Assembly: GCA_039566865.1 (NCBI GenBank)
Contig: CM076957.1
Span: 6,333,896-6,397,895, forward strand
Direction: 5' to 3'
Source: Aurelia coerulea
Taxonomy: Eukaryota > Cnidaria > Scyphozoa > Semaeostomeae > Ulmaridae
Length of the DNA stretch: 64,000 nucleotides
Shown here piece after piece: positions 22,735 to 35,175 of the stretch. The translations under genes and the position numbers were made by a program. The number at the start of each line of letters is the position of its first letter. The stretch's first letter is position 1. Under the pieces are notes generated by a model. The model was not told the DNA's origin and did no database searches. It worked only from the letters and a program-made list of their open reading frames with translations.

Positions 22735-24520
22735 AGTCAAATATCGCAAAAGTGTTATTGGGCTTCAGAACATAACGCATACATTGCATTTATTGCTTTG
22801 TGAATATCATCCCATCACATACCACCTCCCCTGAACACAGGTATACTTGCTAGCTAATTTGAAGATGTTTACATCGTAGATTTAAATTACACCAGAATCG
22901 AGGCTCTTTCTTTTTTAACCTTCGCTCATAAAAACGAATTTTTGCAAGATTCATGTATGCATAGGGCGTCAGTTCTCGTTTCATAATCATAGGAACATCA
23001 ACGCTATTCAAAATGCTATAGATTGCCTAAAATATTTAAAAGCAAATTCAGCTGGGAGGCTGCATTGATTAGAAAGGAAGACAAGCTTTAGGGCAATCAG
23101 GCGGTACCATTCCACAAAGATATCTTCTATCAAAATTCCTATCAGGTTGGTACTTTATCTTAAAATCACTGTCTAGCTTGGTATCTTGTTTTAATTCATC
23201 TAATAAAGCTATCTGACCATAATTCGAGCATTTCATGGGGTGATTTGTAAATAAGAGCTTGGGCAATTGTCTTCAGTGACTTACAAGGTTACAAGGTTGT
23301 CTGATCAGCCAATTTAAGTACATGATCTTGCAAAAAATATCTACTCCGTGTGAATCACTTTGCCTCAGGCAGAGCACACGTCTCTCTTACAAGGTTATTG
23401 TGCGAGAGGAGGGAAGAAATTAAAGGATTCAATGGGTACGGGGCTGTGTCATTTTGAAAAAATAAAAAGTATGCCAAATCAACGAAAAAGTCAAAAAATG
23501 TATTAGATAAGCATACATCGTTTAAATTGCAAATTTGTGGATAGAATATCTACAGATCAAGACGTAAGTAGAAAAGTACCAATCTATCCGGATCCTGATA
23601 ATAATAATGATGATAACCAAAGAGCAGCACAGTGCCATTTGTAGTCGGCACTACACTATTTGAAAAAAAACCAGCAGAATTTGGTGCAGATTTCTTTGAT
23701 AACAAATAGTGACGTCAACAACTAATCAACATAGAGCCAACTAAAATAAAATACTGCTTCGATTGTTACAAAGGAAGTTGGAGTGTAAAAATGGTAAACA
23801 TTAATAAAGGGACACAAAAATAAACATGGGTTAGTACCACAGGGACACCAAATACTGCTGGCAGAATGCAGTTACTGATTGCTGGTGGAATAATCTTGCA
23901 ATAGAATTGTAAATTTTATCGTCTGACAAACCATATTGACAAACTGACAAACAAAATAGTCTACAGGTACAATCACAAAGTACTGGCGTAATCTTTCAGA
24001 CAGGAGACTAAAATGACACGACATGTACCAGCCAGATTGAATCAGCGGACCACTACGAACATTTTACCATGAAAAATAATCCATCTAAAACAGCCAATCA
24101 GTTTAGAACTTTACTCATACTAGCAAATGGAATTCACTAACAAACATACTGTATCACTTAATAAGAACTTTTCGCTTTCAAAATATCCCCTTTGTACGCC
24201 AATTGTTGTCATTTGCACACTGCAAAGAATTTTTTGAAGCGACTTGAAAAAATGGCATGACAGTCCCCGCACGATTTTAGGGCTTTAGACGAGGAGGGGC
24301 CTCTCCACAGCATGCACAGAGCCTATAACAGTTAAGTGAGTGAGCAAATCTTATTCCGCTTTTACTTTCAGTTGTTAAACACACTATCATGGCGTGATCG
24401 ATATTCTAGGTGTGTGTCCCATTCTCACTTACACTGTGGTGATGCCCATAGAGTCGATCTTTGGTATAACGTCATTATTTTCCTACCATTTGGAATGTTG
24501 CGTTTCGATGCTGAGAACAC
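22735..24520. other. Intron 1 sequence, nothing identified
   Basis: AT-rich sequence without a supported gene, TIR or tandem array. Confidence 0.4.
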
Positions 24521-24524
24521 AATG

Positions 24525-25036
24525 TACCGGGTGAACCAGAAGTTAGTAACACCCTTGAAGGGCTGTGGAATAAAAAGTATGCGGCCGATGTTCAAAACTG
24601 AAATATTAATCAATCAGTCAAAGGCTAATCTATATTTGAAAATTCTGTTTCGTAAAATCACTCATTAATTAGACCCAGAAATTTGGAAAATACTGATATT
24701 GTGCATGTCTTGCTGATAACGAGTTTGTGCAGTCCATGATTTACTTGCCATTGAAATTTGAATTCAATACAATCGTCAGTGTCACAAATAGAATCTAAAT
24801 TCAATGTCATGTAAATCATGGACCAGAATCGAACGTGGAATTTTCATTCCCATGCCAACCCCATTACCAGCACTTTGTTAATTTACGGGTTGAAAAGGTG
24901 AGTGATTTACAAAAATAAAATTCAAATCTAAGTTAGCCTTTGACTGATAGATTGAAATTTCAATTTTGAATGTCAGCAGTGTACTTTTTATTCTGCAGCC
25001 TGCAACACGCGTTGACTTTTTTGTACTCACCCGGTA
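24525..25036. mobile_element. TA-flanked palindromic MITE (mariner-like)
   Basis: TACCGGGTGAACCAGAAG at the left and ACTCACCCGGTA at the right with TA ends. Inner arms match in reverse complement (TCAGTCAAAGGCTAATCTA against TTAGCCTTTGACTGA). A related copy is at about 42650-43085. Confidence 0.7.
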
Positions 25037-25859
25037 TATTTCCACCGCTATTCACGATTCCGTTCAGTGGTCTTCCATGCCTTATGTTAGCAAGGGTGTT
25101 CTTATAAGAAGGGTCTTTTAAATATATCAAACAATAGCTGCCATTGTTTTTTGTGCTATAACTTACGTATGCTATTAACGATGATAAATAATGTTATGTG
25201 AACTTTGTGGCATAAACGAGTTTAATTCAAGTAGCTAACAGTGTCAGTGGTATGCTTTGGTTCTGGTGTTCAAGTGTTAATACTTAATCCTAGCTTTGTG
25301 AGAGGCTAGTGATAATCGTGGCTTTGACCTAGATGCCTGTCTGCAAGTTATTGAGATATAAATAAATGTGTTTTGGTGGCAATGATGTTATGGATTATTA
25401 CAAGGTGTACCGAAATGGACAACGCAATTTTGATTGATATGCGTAAATGAAACTGACCGAGCTTTACTTTCGTTATGGGAACAAACGTTCAACCTCCTTC
25501 TAATCCCAACTCCCCTAATTCAATGTTGAGAAGGTCGAATGGCATTTGATTCAGCAGTATTGAAACGGGGGGGAGCGGGGGGGGGGGGCACGTAATCAAA
25601 TATCGATGTAGTGCCATTTTATGACTTGTCCCAAATATTTTGGCAAAGATTGCAGCTATATCATACTTACAACATTGAGGTTTGTCTATTTTAGGGAGGT
25701 CCATGTCATATCAATTAACACTTCGATTGAAAAAGGTAATAAAAGAGCATATATTGTGAGAACGTGGCTCATATTGGTAGCAGTTCTTTTTTGTGGTCGT
25801 TCTGCATTTAATTCTATTGATGAATGATGATTTATTGAACAAACCATTGATATTGAAAG

Positions 25860-26060
25860 TAAAACTATTTTTTATAAGGAACCGTTTATAAGAAACGGTA
25901 GGCTCGATTTTTCGAAAGTTAAGAAACAACACTACCTGAATTGAAAAAGCTAAGAAACTTTTGTAATCCACAATTTAATTTTTCCCATCGCACTCAAAAA
26001 TGTTTTGACAGTTTACAGTTATAGCAACTGTTTGGACAATATTTCAAGTGTGGATTATGT
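25860..26060. repeat. Partial TATAAGAAAC-family MITE
   Basis: TTATAAGAAACGGTAGGCTC, CACTACCTGAATTGAAAAAGC and CAGTTATAGCAACTGTTTGG match, in reverse, one half of the elements at 14.37, 55.25 and 56.32 kb. Confidence 0.65.
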
Positions 26061-26207
26061 TTTTTACTTGTTTTGACAAAACAAAATGAACTTTACACTT
26101 CCGACATTAAAAATATTAAGCTTTGTAGTACTTAAGACCTCCTATTGGCATTTAAAGGCAAAGCCAGGACGAAAATCGTTCAAGCTGGTTTATCGATTTC
26201 TCTTTGT

Positions 26208-26275
26208 TGCTATTATTGTTGTTGCTGCTGTTATTATTGTTACTGCTGCTGCTTTTGCTGTTTTTGTTGTAAGTT
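26208..26275. repeat. TTG/TTA/CTG trinucleotide-rich stretch
   Basis: Imperfect TTG, TTA and CTG repeats. ORFs here are low-complexity artefacts. Confidence 0.8.
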
Positions 26276-26566
26276 GATTTTGCTATTTTACCAGACAATT
26301 CCTCATGCTTTGCGAATGTATCTCACCAAGACATTTTCATTTTTCATTTTCATTTTTAATTTTTTAACCACGGTAGCCTCGTCAGCTTGCGGAGACTGCT
26401 TTACAGGGGGCCGTGCAAAATACTACAAAACAAATTCAAAACCTTATTTACAGTTAATCTTATTAATATAATATAAATTAATACAAAATAGAAATGTCCG
26501 AAATTTAAAACGAAAGAAAAACCAAAAACCCTCTACCATTTCTTTTTCAATTTCTTTTTCTTTTTC

Positions 26567-26989
26567 AGACCCCGTCTACATGATACTGGTACAAAATGAA
26601 TACGATAGGTTTTGACCATGCGCAGAGCGAGGATTTGTCAAGGCGCATGCTCTCATTTGTCAGATTATCACCTCGATATGAAATGAATCTGACATCAAAT
26701 GATGCCGTGTTCGCCGTTTACACTATGCCGGTAGAGCCACGAAGCCAGATGCCGTATTCATTTCGTGCCGTATTCAAGTAAAAAGTGTGCCGGCATAGCG
26801 TACACAGGAGGCCAATACGGCACAGTTTAATGCCGTATTCATTTTGTACCGGCATAGTGTAAACGGGATGCCAACATGGCACAGTCTCATGCTGCATTCA
26901 TTTCGTAACGACATAGTGTAAACGGGAGGCCAATACGGCGCAGTTTCATGTCGTATTCATTTCGTACCGGCAGAGTGTAAACGGGGTCT
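26567..26989. mobile_element. AGACCCCGT TIR element with 60-bp internal repeats
   Basis: AGACCCCGTCTACATG at the left and AGTGTAAACGGGGTCT at the right are imperfect inverted repeats extending about 37 bases. About four units of 60 bp containing GTGTAAACGGGAGGCCAA and GCCGTATTCATTTCGTACC fill the interior. No clear target-site duplication was seen. Confidence 0.65.
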
Positions 26990-27157
26990 AAAAGGTCAGA
27001 ATACTGACATTGGGAAGTTTGAGTCATATTCACTCTTTGTTGATTTCATTGCCAAAAATCAAAATCATACATGACACAATGCATCAATTTCTCGCAATGA
27101 TGACCCAAAAGCAAAAATCTCAAACACGACACAAAAATAAATCTGATAATCGTCATT

Positions 27158-27250
27158 AAAGCTGTTATAGCGCAGCGGTTTTATCCTTTGATTTTGCAGC
27201 TAGAATAGTTCAGATGAATGGGTTTCCGGTCCAATTCTAAATACATTAAG
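27158..27250 (+). repeat. tRNA-derived SINE, copy 2 (fragment)
   Basis: GTTATAGCGCAGCGGTTTTA is a near-perfect A box. The following TTTGATTTTGCAGCTAGAA and GGTTTCCGGTCC align with the minus-strand copies near 18.1 and 32.8 kb. Confidence 0.55.
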
Positions 27251-27399
27251 CGTCATGACAAGATTTCGCATACTTATTAAAGATTCAGTTAATTCTGCTA
27301 TCCGCGCTGTTGGCGCCAAGAGCCTGCAATCACCTTCACTTTCAAGAATTATCAGCTCATTTGTGGTAAGTAATAAAGTTAAAGAGCTATAAACATCCA

Positions 27400-28400
27400 G
27401 CTTTGCTAAATTGTCATCTATTTCTGTCTGCGAACTATTTGTTCGAGCTTGCTTACCAAAGGCATCCGTCTACTTGCCACTTGCTTGTGTCAGCTTATGA
27501 TAGCTGTAATTCATTCTTTCTATGGTTTCTGCCTACTTACCATCCGTTCACAACTACTTATGATTGGGTATATTCTACTTACCATCTGTCTCATCTACTC
27601 ATGGTTTGCGAAAGACTGTTTGCCGTGGGTTCCTGCCTACTTACCATCCGTTCACAACTACTTACGATTGGGTAGATTCTACTTACCATCTGTCTCATCT
27701 ACTTATGGTTTGCAAAAGACTGTTTGCCGCCGGTTCCTGTCTGTTTACCATCCTTTCGTAATTACCTACGATTGACATTATTTCTACTTGTCAATGATAT
27801 TACCATTTATCTTTGTCAGCTTATGGTCAGCAAAAGGCTGCTTACTATCAGGTGAAGCACTCTCACAATCCGTTCATAACTACTTACGATTGGTTTTCAA
27901 TCTACTTACCAATTGTCTGTTCCTTCGAATATTCGAATATTCTGTCTCAATCTACCCACTGTTAGCAAATGACTGCTTAACACGAGCCTCTGCCTACTGA
28001 CCATTCGTTTATAACAACTAACGACTGTCTTCATTGCTACTTACCAATAGTCTGTTTCCACTTACCATTGTACTTAAAGTTAGTGAAAGACTGCTTGCCT
28101 ATCTTGCCTACTTACGACCCATTCATAACAACTTACGACTGGCTTCATTTCTACTTACCAATGGTCTTTTGCAACTTATCTGTCTCTTTCTACTTATAGC
28201 TAGTTAAAGCATGTCATGAGCTCGTGCCTGCTCACCACCCATTCATAGTAACTTAAGATTGGTTTCATTTCTACTTACCAATGTTCTGCTTACTCACAAA
28301 TATCATAAGCTGCCTGTTTACCAAATGTTTATACCTTTATACCATATGTTTTGAAATCCTTGCGATCAACTTTTTCCCATTTACCAATGTTCTATTTCTA
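27400..28400. repeat. Degenerate tandem repeat, period about 104 bp
   Basis: GCCTACTTACCATCCGTTCA and CTTACCATCTGTCTCATCTACT recur with GCAAAAGACTGTTTGCC spacers. Best copies lie at 27.53-27.76 kb and decay steadily to about 28.4 kb. Confidence 0.8.
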
Positions 28401-28629
28401 CTAATCCTATAAAGGTTCTTCTTTCAATGCCAACCGTTCCCATTTCGACATGAAATTGGATCTATTCCCACACATCAACCGTCTGTAATTACTCACTACA
28501 TCTGCTTACCAATGATCTCTGCTTACCCGTCATACATAAAAGCCTTCTTCTAATCACAGTCAACTGTCTAAAAGGGACAAATTTGGGACAAACTATGTCA
28601 GTTTTATCAACGTTTCCGCTCTAACAGTG

Positions 28630-29275
28630 AGAATAGACATTTTTCTTCTTAGGAAAGAGGTTTGGATCAAGCTTTCAGATCTGGTAAAGTTTGGAAGGAA
28701 AATGAAAGCAAAGTTCCCCGTTCTAAGTGGATGCACTGCTAGCTGTGACAAGAAGTTGCTGCGGATTTCAACACTTTTCAGAGAGTTTTTATTGACTACT
28801 TTGTGTAAAATGAGTTTGCAATGTCTTATTTTACATACAGGCAAGTGTTATTGGTCTATTGCCTTGTTTCTCGTTATTTTCATTCATTTTCAGCTGACTT
28901 TTCTTTCATTTGAATAACAACGGCTGAAAACAGTAAACTTCGATTTGCTATCTTGCAAAATGAAACCCTTGTATGCTCGTATTTTTCTAAATGTTGCACG
29001 ACAAAATTGCTAACGATGAATGAAAACAACGAGAGGCCAAGAGGCAAACAAAACTTCCCAGTGTATAAACTGAACCACTTGTAAGTCAATGAAACTCTCT
29101 GAAAGTGTTCTAAGATCCGAAGGGACTCCTTGCTACAGGTAGCCATTTTTCAACTGAGAATGGGAGTCATGCTTTTGATTTCATTCACCAACTTTATCTC
29201 TAAATTTATATAAGCTCGATCCAAATCTCTTTTCTACCAAGTAAAAAGGTCTATTCTTCTTAAAGAATCTGTTAA
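28630..29275. mobile_element. Imperfect palindrome (foldback), arms about 300 bp
   Basis: AGAATAGACATTTTTCTTCT with AGGTTTGGATCAAGCTT at the left is mirrored by AAGCTCGATCCAAATCTC and AAAAAGGTCTATTCTT at the right. The centre is near 28.95 kb. No ORF of transposase type. Confidence 0.65.
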
Positions 29276-29438
29276 TCAGAACGAAAACGTAATTTTCAAC
29301 TTGAAGAAAGGTCCACTTTATGGAGGTGTCCAATTACAGAGAGTTAACAGTAGCTTCTTCTCTTCTCACCAAAAGTCTGCTTTTTTATATTTTGGTTAGT
29401 TGGAAGTATGATTACTACCTCGTGCCTGGTATTAGATG

Positions 29439-29502
29439 AGCCTGCGTGCAGCCTCAACTCCTCCTCAAAGGAAAAGAAGGATTTGAGGCTGTACGCAAGC
29501 TA
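29439..29502. repeat. Short hairpin repeat AGCCTGCGTGCAGCCTCAAC
   Basis: AGCCTGCGTGCAGCCTCAACTC is mirrored by TTTGAGGCTGTACGCAAGCT. A second member of the family is at 63451-63511. Confidence 0.65.
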
Positions 29503-29930
29503 GTTATAGAATAGAAGGAGGTAACTAAACAAAATATTCAGGAGAAAATGAGACAATACTTTGGCTGTTTGCAATTGGCCTAAACCAGGAAACTAAGGTA
29601 CGATGTCGAAGAAAATGTCAACGACTGACTGCAAGGCAACCAAGTTAACACCTAGAAAGGTTATCAAATTTTTTATCAAGTCTTCGTTGAATTACATTGG
29701 AGAGGAATAGTACAGTAAAGAGACAAAGAGTGAAGACCTAAAAGGAGCTCCTGGTTTCTTAGAATTGCCAAATAAAACAGCAATAAACTCAACAGAAAAT
29801 TATACATTTCATTTTTCAAAAATGTCTAAATGGTTCACATATATCAAATATGTCCTTATTCATTCCAATTTAAATGTTGGAAATTTTCTGGCTGGCCAGG
29901 TATAGTCTGCTCACGGAATGATGCATCAAC

Positions 29931-30682
29931 AGGGTGTCCCAGAAAAATTGCTCGACATTTGATTAAATGTTAAAAAATAACAATAAAATGTACAGGCTCC
30001 TGCTTAGGTAGCCCTGTTCCTAAGATTTTGAATTAATTTTAGACGCCAAATTTTGTGATTCCGCTAAGAATTCACGGAGTTACAAGCTTTTGAAGTTCAA
30101 ATTTGTGCGAAAGCTGAAACCAGACGCCCCCAACTGACTTGTTTTCCAAAAAGACGTCCTAAAATCGAGGTAAAAGGAGACTGTGCAATGTGTTCCCTCT
30201 CGTCGATATCAGAGCAAGCCAAATAGGACTTCCAAAGATATTTCATTCTTGTAACAGTTGCCAAAATTTACTTAAGACTGCAAGTATTTAAAAACATGAA
30301 ATGAAAACTTAATCAATGGGAGATGGGGTAATTCTTAATTGTGCTGTACAGGATTCCTCCAAGCATCCATAACCTTGATTCAATGTTATAGAAAGCTAGT
30401 TGATCAAAAGTGATTTTCAAATTCCATTTGATCTGCTTTGAATAAACGAGATTCTACTTTCACTAAATATGCAATTTAGGGGCGTCTGCTTTCAGCTTTC
30501 GCACAAACTTGAAATTCGAACGCTCGTAATTCCGTGAATATTTAGCCGATTTGCTAGTTTCTGGTGTCTAAGATTAATTTAAGATCTCAGCAATATGGTT
30601 ATGTTAACAGGGATTCCATTCATTATTTCGCTATTTTCTTACATTTAATCGAACCTCGAACAATTTTTCTTAGACACCCTGT
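29931..30682. mobile_element. Palindromic CAGGGTGTC MITE (mariner-like)
   Basis: CAGGGTGTCCCAGAAAAATT at the left and AATTTTTCTTAGACACCCTG at the right are inverted, with TA beyond the right end. Inner arms mirror each other (GCGAAAGCTGAAACCAGACG against CAGACGCC-type GGGGCGTCTGCTTTCAGC). Confidence 0.7.
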
Positions 30683-31699
30683 AGCATAAACACGGATTCC
30701 TTTGATGTGGAGTCAACCCAGTTCATCTAAGGTACTACCAGTTAAAAGCGCTAGCTTGACGATCCAGAATCAGATCGACAGTCCGGCAATAATGCATACT
30801 TTGAGGTGACGTTGTAGGTTTACCAAAAATTAACAATGGTTTCCGGTGACCTGTTATCTTGTAAAAATTAATAAAATGCCATACATCCACCAAGCTCTAA
30901 AATCATTTCCTTTAGAAGAGAAACCATATTATTTTAACTTATTTGCAGAGATGTAATCCAATAGAAATATTGTTGGTCAGATATCAAACAGCTTTCCATC
31001 ATGTTTACAAAAATATCATTGGTAGGTAGCAACTGTTGCCAGCAAAGTGTTAAGAAGATTAAAAATAGAGAAAGAGGATAAGATTGAGATAGGGTAAGGC
31101 ATTCCATAAAAAAAAATACTTGATTAGCGAGGACGCAATAATTGAATGTCAAACTCCGAAAATGACTCATCAATATTTCTCCCATCAAACCTTACAAATT
31201 TATCTCCTCTGGCTGTTCAAAACCGGCATTAGACTAACATTGGAATACGACTGTATACTCATTTTTGTGAAGAAAGTAGTCCGATCTTTGCAGTAGGGAT
31301 TTTTAACACAGGACCCAATTCTTACAGAAAGCATTCCTAGAAGATTTTCCTAAGTTTTCATGAAACTAAATTTCAGTTTTTATCATAATTCATCGAGTAC
31401 TACTGCTTGAACCAAGTAAGAACCAATTATATAATCATAAATTTGGCTATTACTATTGTATGAGTTGGTGATGTGTTTTCTGTTAAAAAGAGTACTTCAT
31501 AACTTCGAATTGACCTCTCTGATCGCTCCTGGAAGAGTTTGTTAATTTTGGAAGAGAATGCTTAAACGAAATTTCTATGTTTCAGCAGGTAGCCTTCTCC
31601 CATACACCATCTAGAATGGTTTTCTTCTGGAGCAGTTAGAACGCTCTTGAAAAGTTACAGCTTTGCAACGGATAAAAACTGTACCAGCACTGTGTAAAT

Positions 31700-31730
31700 T
31701 AGACTCACGAGATGGTCTCAGCTATCACAA

Positions 31731-31779
<49 letters not shown>

Positions 31780-32221
31780 AACAACAACAGTTTTTGCTGA
31801 AACTGGCACTTATTGACTTTCTCATAAAAAATTGAGGACGAGGGAGCACATATTTGTCTGTGTGCTCTGAAACGAGGTTCAGTCGTAGTCATGGCAACCT
31901 TCAGCAGTTGGAAATTCTTATTGCTGTGATGAATCTCGTGGAAGCTAAGTGGCCTTCAAAATGAGGAACTCCTGGTTGAAAATGAAAGGTTTGTGAGTTT
32001 TAGATGCGTTTTATCACCTGAAGCTTAAGCCAACAACTTAGGCCCATCCACCATTGCCTGGAGCACTCAGCTTTTCGTACAGTGTTGCTATGGTTTCCAT
32101 ATCCAACACGAAATCGAGGGGAAAAATTTCGTTCTAATTTTCAAAGTGAACATCCACGAGTCGTAGTTTGAGCGTCCATCATTCTATCAATAACGATAAC
32201 TACGAACTTGTAATCAGCCTA
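31700..32221. mobile_element. TAGACTCACGA element, copy 1 (9-bp TSD)
   Basis: Begins TAGACTCACGA and ends ATCAGCCTA, flanked by TGTGTAAAT and TGTGTAAAA (8 of 9). It contains a CAA microsatellite at 31732-31790. It is the reverse complement relative of 39650-40228. Confidence 0.75.
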
Positions 32222-32709
32222 TGTGTAAAAGTGGTCTCAGTTTGGTCTATGAAATTGCTCCTCAGATTGTTTTCCGAAGTTTTTTTCAAATATTTTCAAG
32301 TATAAATATTTCATTGTGAAAGACTGCATCTGGTGCATATTGTTTTCTTATGATTGAAAGCGACATTGAAAATAGAATTTCATTGAAGTTCAACCTCAAA
32401 TCCAATGTTGCTAAAACAGTAACGAAATCAAAGAAAATATGAATTGTTATCTAACCCACTAAACCTATCAAGAAATTTGCAAAACTAATCGATTGACATG
32501 CGCTTTTTATCTCTGAGGAATTACGTATATAAGATTACCAGAAGCCACGATTTAGCACGAGTAAATATCGCTTGGACAAATATATTTTAGGAACATTCTG
32601 ATTCATTGATTAAATTCACGTTCACTTTGGAAAAAATAAAAAATTTGTCACTTATTAATCGAATTAATAGAGAAATAATCGCTGGTTTGTATCTATTATT
32701 TTTCGGGTG

Positions 32710-32902
32710 AAGGTGAAGGTGAAGTTGCTTTTTTCAGCGCCAAGCGCTGGGATCGCAGAAATAGAGCAGACCTAATCGAGTCCGTGACCCCTTGTCATGA
32801 CGCTCAAGTGGTGGGGTCCTATCGGGTATCGAGCCCACTCCGCCTGACTGTTCTGGCTGCAAAGTCAGAGGATTACACCACTGTGCCACAACTCCTTAAA
32901 AT
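32710..32902 (-). repeat. tRNA-derived SINE, copy 3
   Basis: On the minus strand TTGTGGCACAGTGGTGTAAT is an A-box region and GGGCTCGATACC a B-box-like element, spaced as in a tRNA. It aligns with the copy at 17997-18192 along its length. Confidence 0.7.
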
Positions 32903-33894
32903 GCTAATCGGGCCTAATTTAAGAAGCCCACTACTATAAACTTGAAAGTCAAACATTCATCCTCTCCTACGCTTAAAAGGGTAAATATTGTTTGCCCTTT
33001 TTGTTTGATCCTACTCTTCTATATTTTCCTCTTCACTTGATATGGACATTTTATTATATTCATTGCAATTACACTTTCTATTGCTACGATTTGCAGTCTC
33101 TCTATAAGGTTGAACAGCAGTCCCTATGGACTGACGGGCTACCGTTGTTAAGTAATTAAAAGGGGATAATGTAAACAGAAATATAACAGCCATTTCATCA
33201 AAACCCAAAAATAATTCAAATTTTCAGGAACCAAAGAAGCTGAATTTCAAACCCACAATGTAACATGAACATTCTTGTCTAGTTTTTGACCAGTGCCCCC
33301 TCGGGGTGATTTGCTCTGCTCTTTTGAAGGACATGCTTACATGGAGGTGGAGTCGCTTGATTGGTCTTCATAGACCCCCCACCTCAGAGAAAACTTGCAC
33401 AATGTTTCGTAGACTTGGGCTAATCTTAAAGAAATTATCCAAAGCTCGACAGATCCTATTAGCCCCATTGAAGTTTCTGAATATAAGCAGAGACCGGGAT
33501 ATATCAACATTAGATTGTTACACTATTAGATTAGTGTGTTAGAATGAACTTATCATAGCAACTGCTTTCGTGAAACAAAATGAGTTTGTTGTGCCCTTAT
33601 ACGACAATGGTTGTTATATAAGGCTCCTAAAGTACTAGGCACTAGACCTTCAGCAAATATATCAGTTTCTTTGTTGTTGGTTAGACAAGTTGAAATTCTC
33701 TACCATTAATTCGTAGGCAGAGTATAAAAATAGCACACAAGGTGTCATATTTGGATCAAAAGCTAAGAAAAGTGGGTATGAAATTCAATAAGGAGTATAG
33801 GAATTCACAAAAGCACTGTCACCGCCTTGGGAAGAACAAACTGATAGTCCGAGCTCAATTAATAACAGATCATGTTAAGTATAAGTGTAAGAGC

Positions 33895-33975
33895 TAGAGC
33901 TAAGTAGAGGCAATCTATAAATAGGACCCAAAGAAAACGCCAACGCACGTTATTGCTCCTCTAGCTAAAAAATAT
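33895..33975. repeat. Dispersed fragment shared with 7675-7745
   Basis: GAGGCAATCTATAAATAGGA and its surroundings are the reverse complement of TCCTATTTATAGATTGCCTC near 7715, including the flanking AGAAAACxCC and CGTTATTGCTCCTCT blocks. Confidence 0.7.
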
Positions 33976-34160
33976 TTCCGTATATAACGAAGTAATCCTA
34001 TGCAATGTGCTAAATTTAGACCTGCACATGCAGCTCTTGAGTCATCTATTTATTTCCGTTAACTAACTTCAAATACCATCTTAAAGATTTACTGTCTGTC
34101 ATGCATCCGATTGGTTCCTAAGAACAATTGGATCCAACTGTTGAGAAAACAAATGCTATA

Positions 34161-34552
34161 CCGAGTGAGCCAGAAAAAAGTTCCCAGTTTCAAAAAGTCG
34201 AGTGCTATAAGACATAGATTCTCAAACAGACACTAAAGATGTTCCATCCTATGCCAATAAATGTGCAGACGATATCTCTCAACAATGAGAAATTGCATTT
34301 TCTCTGTTTTTCTGAGTGAGGAGTCCTTTACGATTTGATCAAGTATTTTAGGCCTTTTTCAGGCATTTTGCAACCACAAGGTTTTGCAAACTTGAATTTA
34401 CCAATTTATTTCCAGCGCCATAAGAAGGCGAGAAAAATCACAATAATACATCGATCTTTGGCTGTCAAGCAAATATTGATTCATTCCAATCCATCCAGTA
34501 CTCTTGATGATATGAATTTTCAAAAGTGGGAACTTTTTTCTAGCTCAACCGG
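34161..34552. mobile_element. TA-flanked MITE (CCGAGTGAGCCAG)
   Basis: CCGAGTGAGCCAGAAAAAAG and its inverse TTTTTTCTAGCTCAACCGG close the element, with TA at 34159-34160 and 34553-34554. Confidence 0.75.
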
Positions 34553-34949
34553 TATATGGTAACCCAGTATATAGTAACAGGATCTCATTGGCTTTAGGAG
34601 CCAATCAGTTGAGTGACCGCGAAAGTGGGTCTGTGAGAATAACAACATGACTGGACGCTGAGTCAGCGGCTCAAATCCCGCTCTGTTTTTCCATTGCTCA
34701 TTCTTTATATTTAACCTTGAATTTCAACTAATATAAGTTTGAAAGGAACATTTTACCACAATGTCCCTGATAAAAAGCAATTGCTCACCTTACAGTTGAT
34801 ATGCTACTGTCTACACCAGCATTTCTAATGCCACAATAGGATCTTACTACCAAGTAAAAATGAGTTCAAAACACACACAAAACAATGGGTTAAGAGGGCT
34901 CACTGATCAACATTCACATTTATGCCTAGTCAGTGTCCTATCACTCATG

Positions 34950-35142
34950 GTCTCTGGTGTAGGGAATTTTAAAAGGGAAATTAAGTTTTGGAATTTTTCA
35001 TGCAACTGTAGATTATGTCAGGATTTTATTGTAAATTTAGGTTATATTTAGGTTGATTATAATTATTACACATCTTTTGTATCGATAATGGTTGGCATTA
35101 ATTAGCCTAGTGCTATATACCACGCCAACCTTAAAGAAATTA

Positions 35143-35175
<33 letters not shown>
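34950..35175 (+). pseudogene. LINE 3' end fragment (CR1/L2-like)
   Basis: A frame ending FKREIKFWNFSCNCRLCQDF closely resembles the extreme C-terminus of the LINE at 58.6-59.6 kb (FKRAIKHWLGDKCNCRICK). A 3' tail with an ATT microsatellite at 35147-35175 follows. Only the 3' end is present, as expected for 5'-truncated insertion. Confidence 0.65.

Noticed and set aside
34640..34690. tRNA-like ACGCTGAGTCAGCGGCTCAAATCCCGC
   Set aside because: Only a B-box-like piece is present, without an A box or a foldable cloverleaf.
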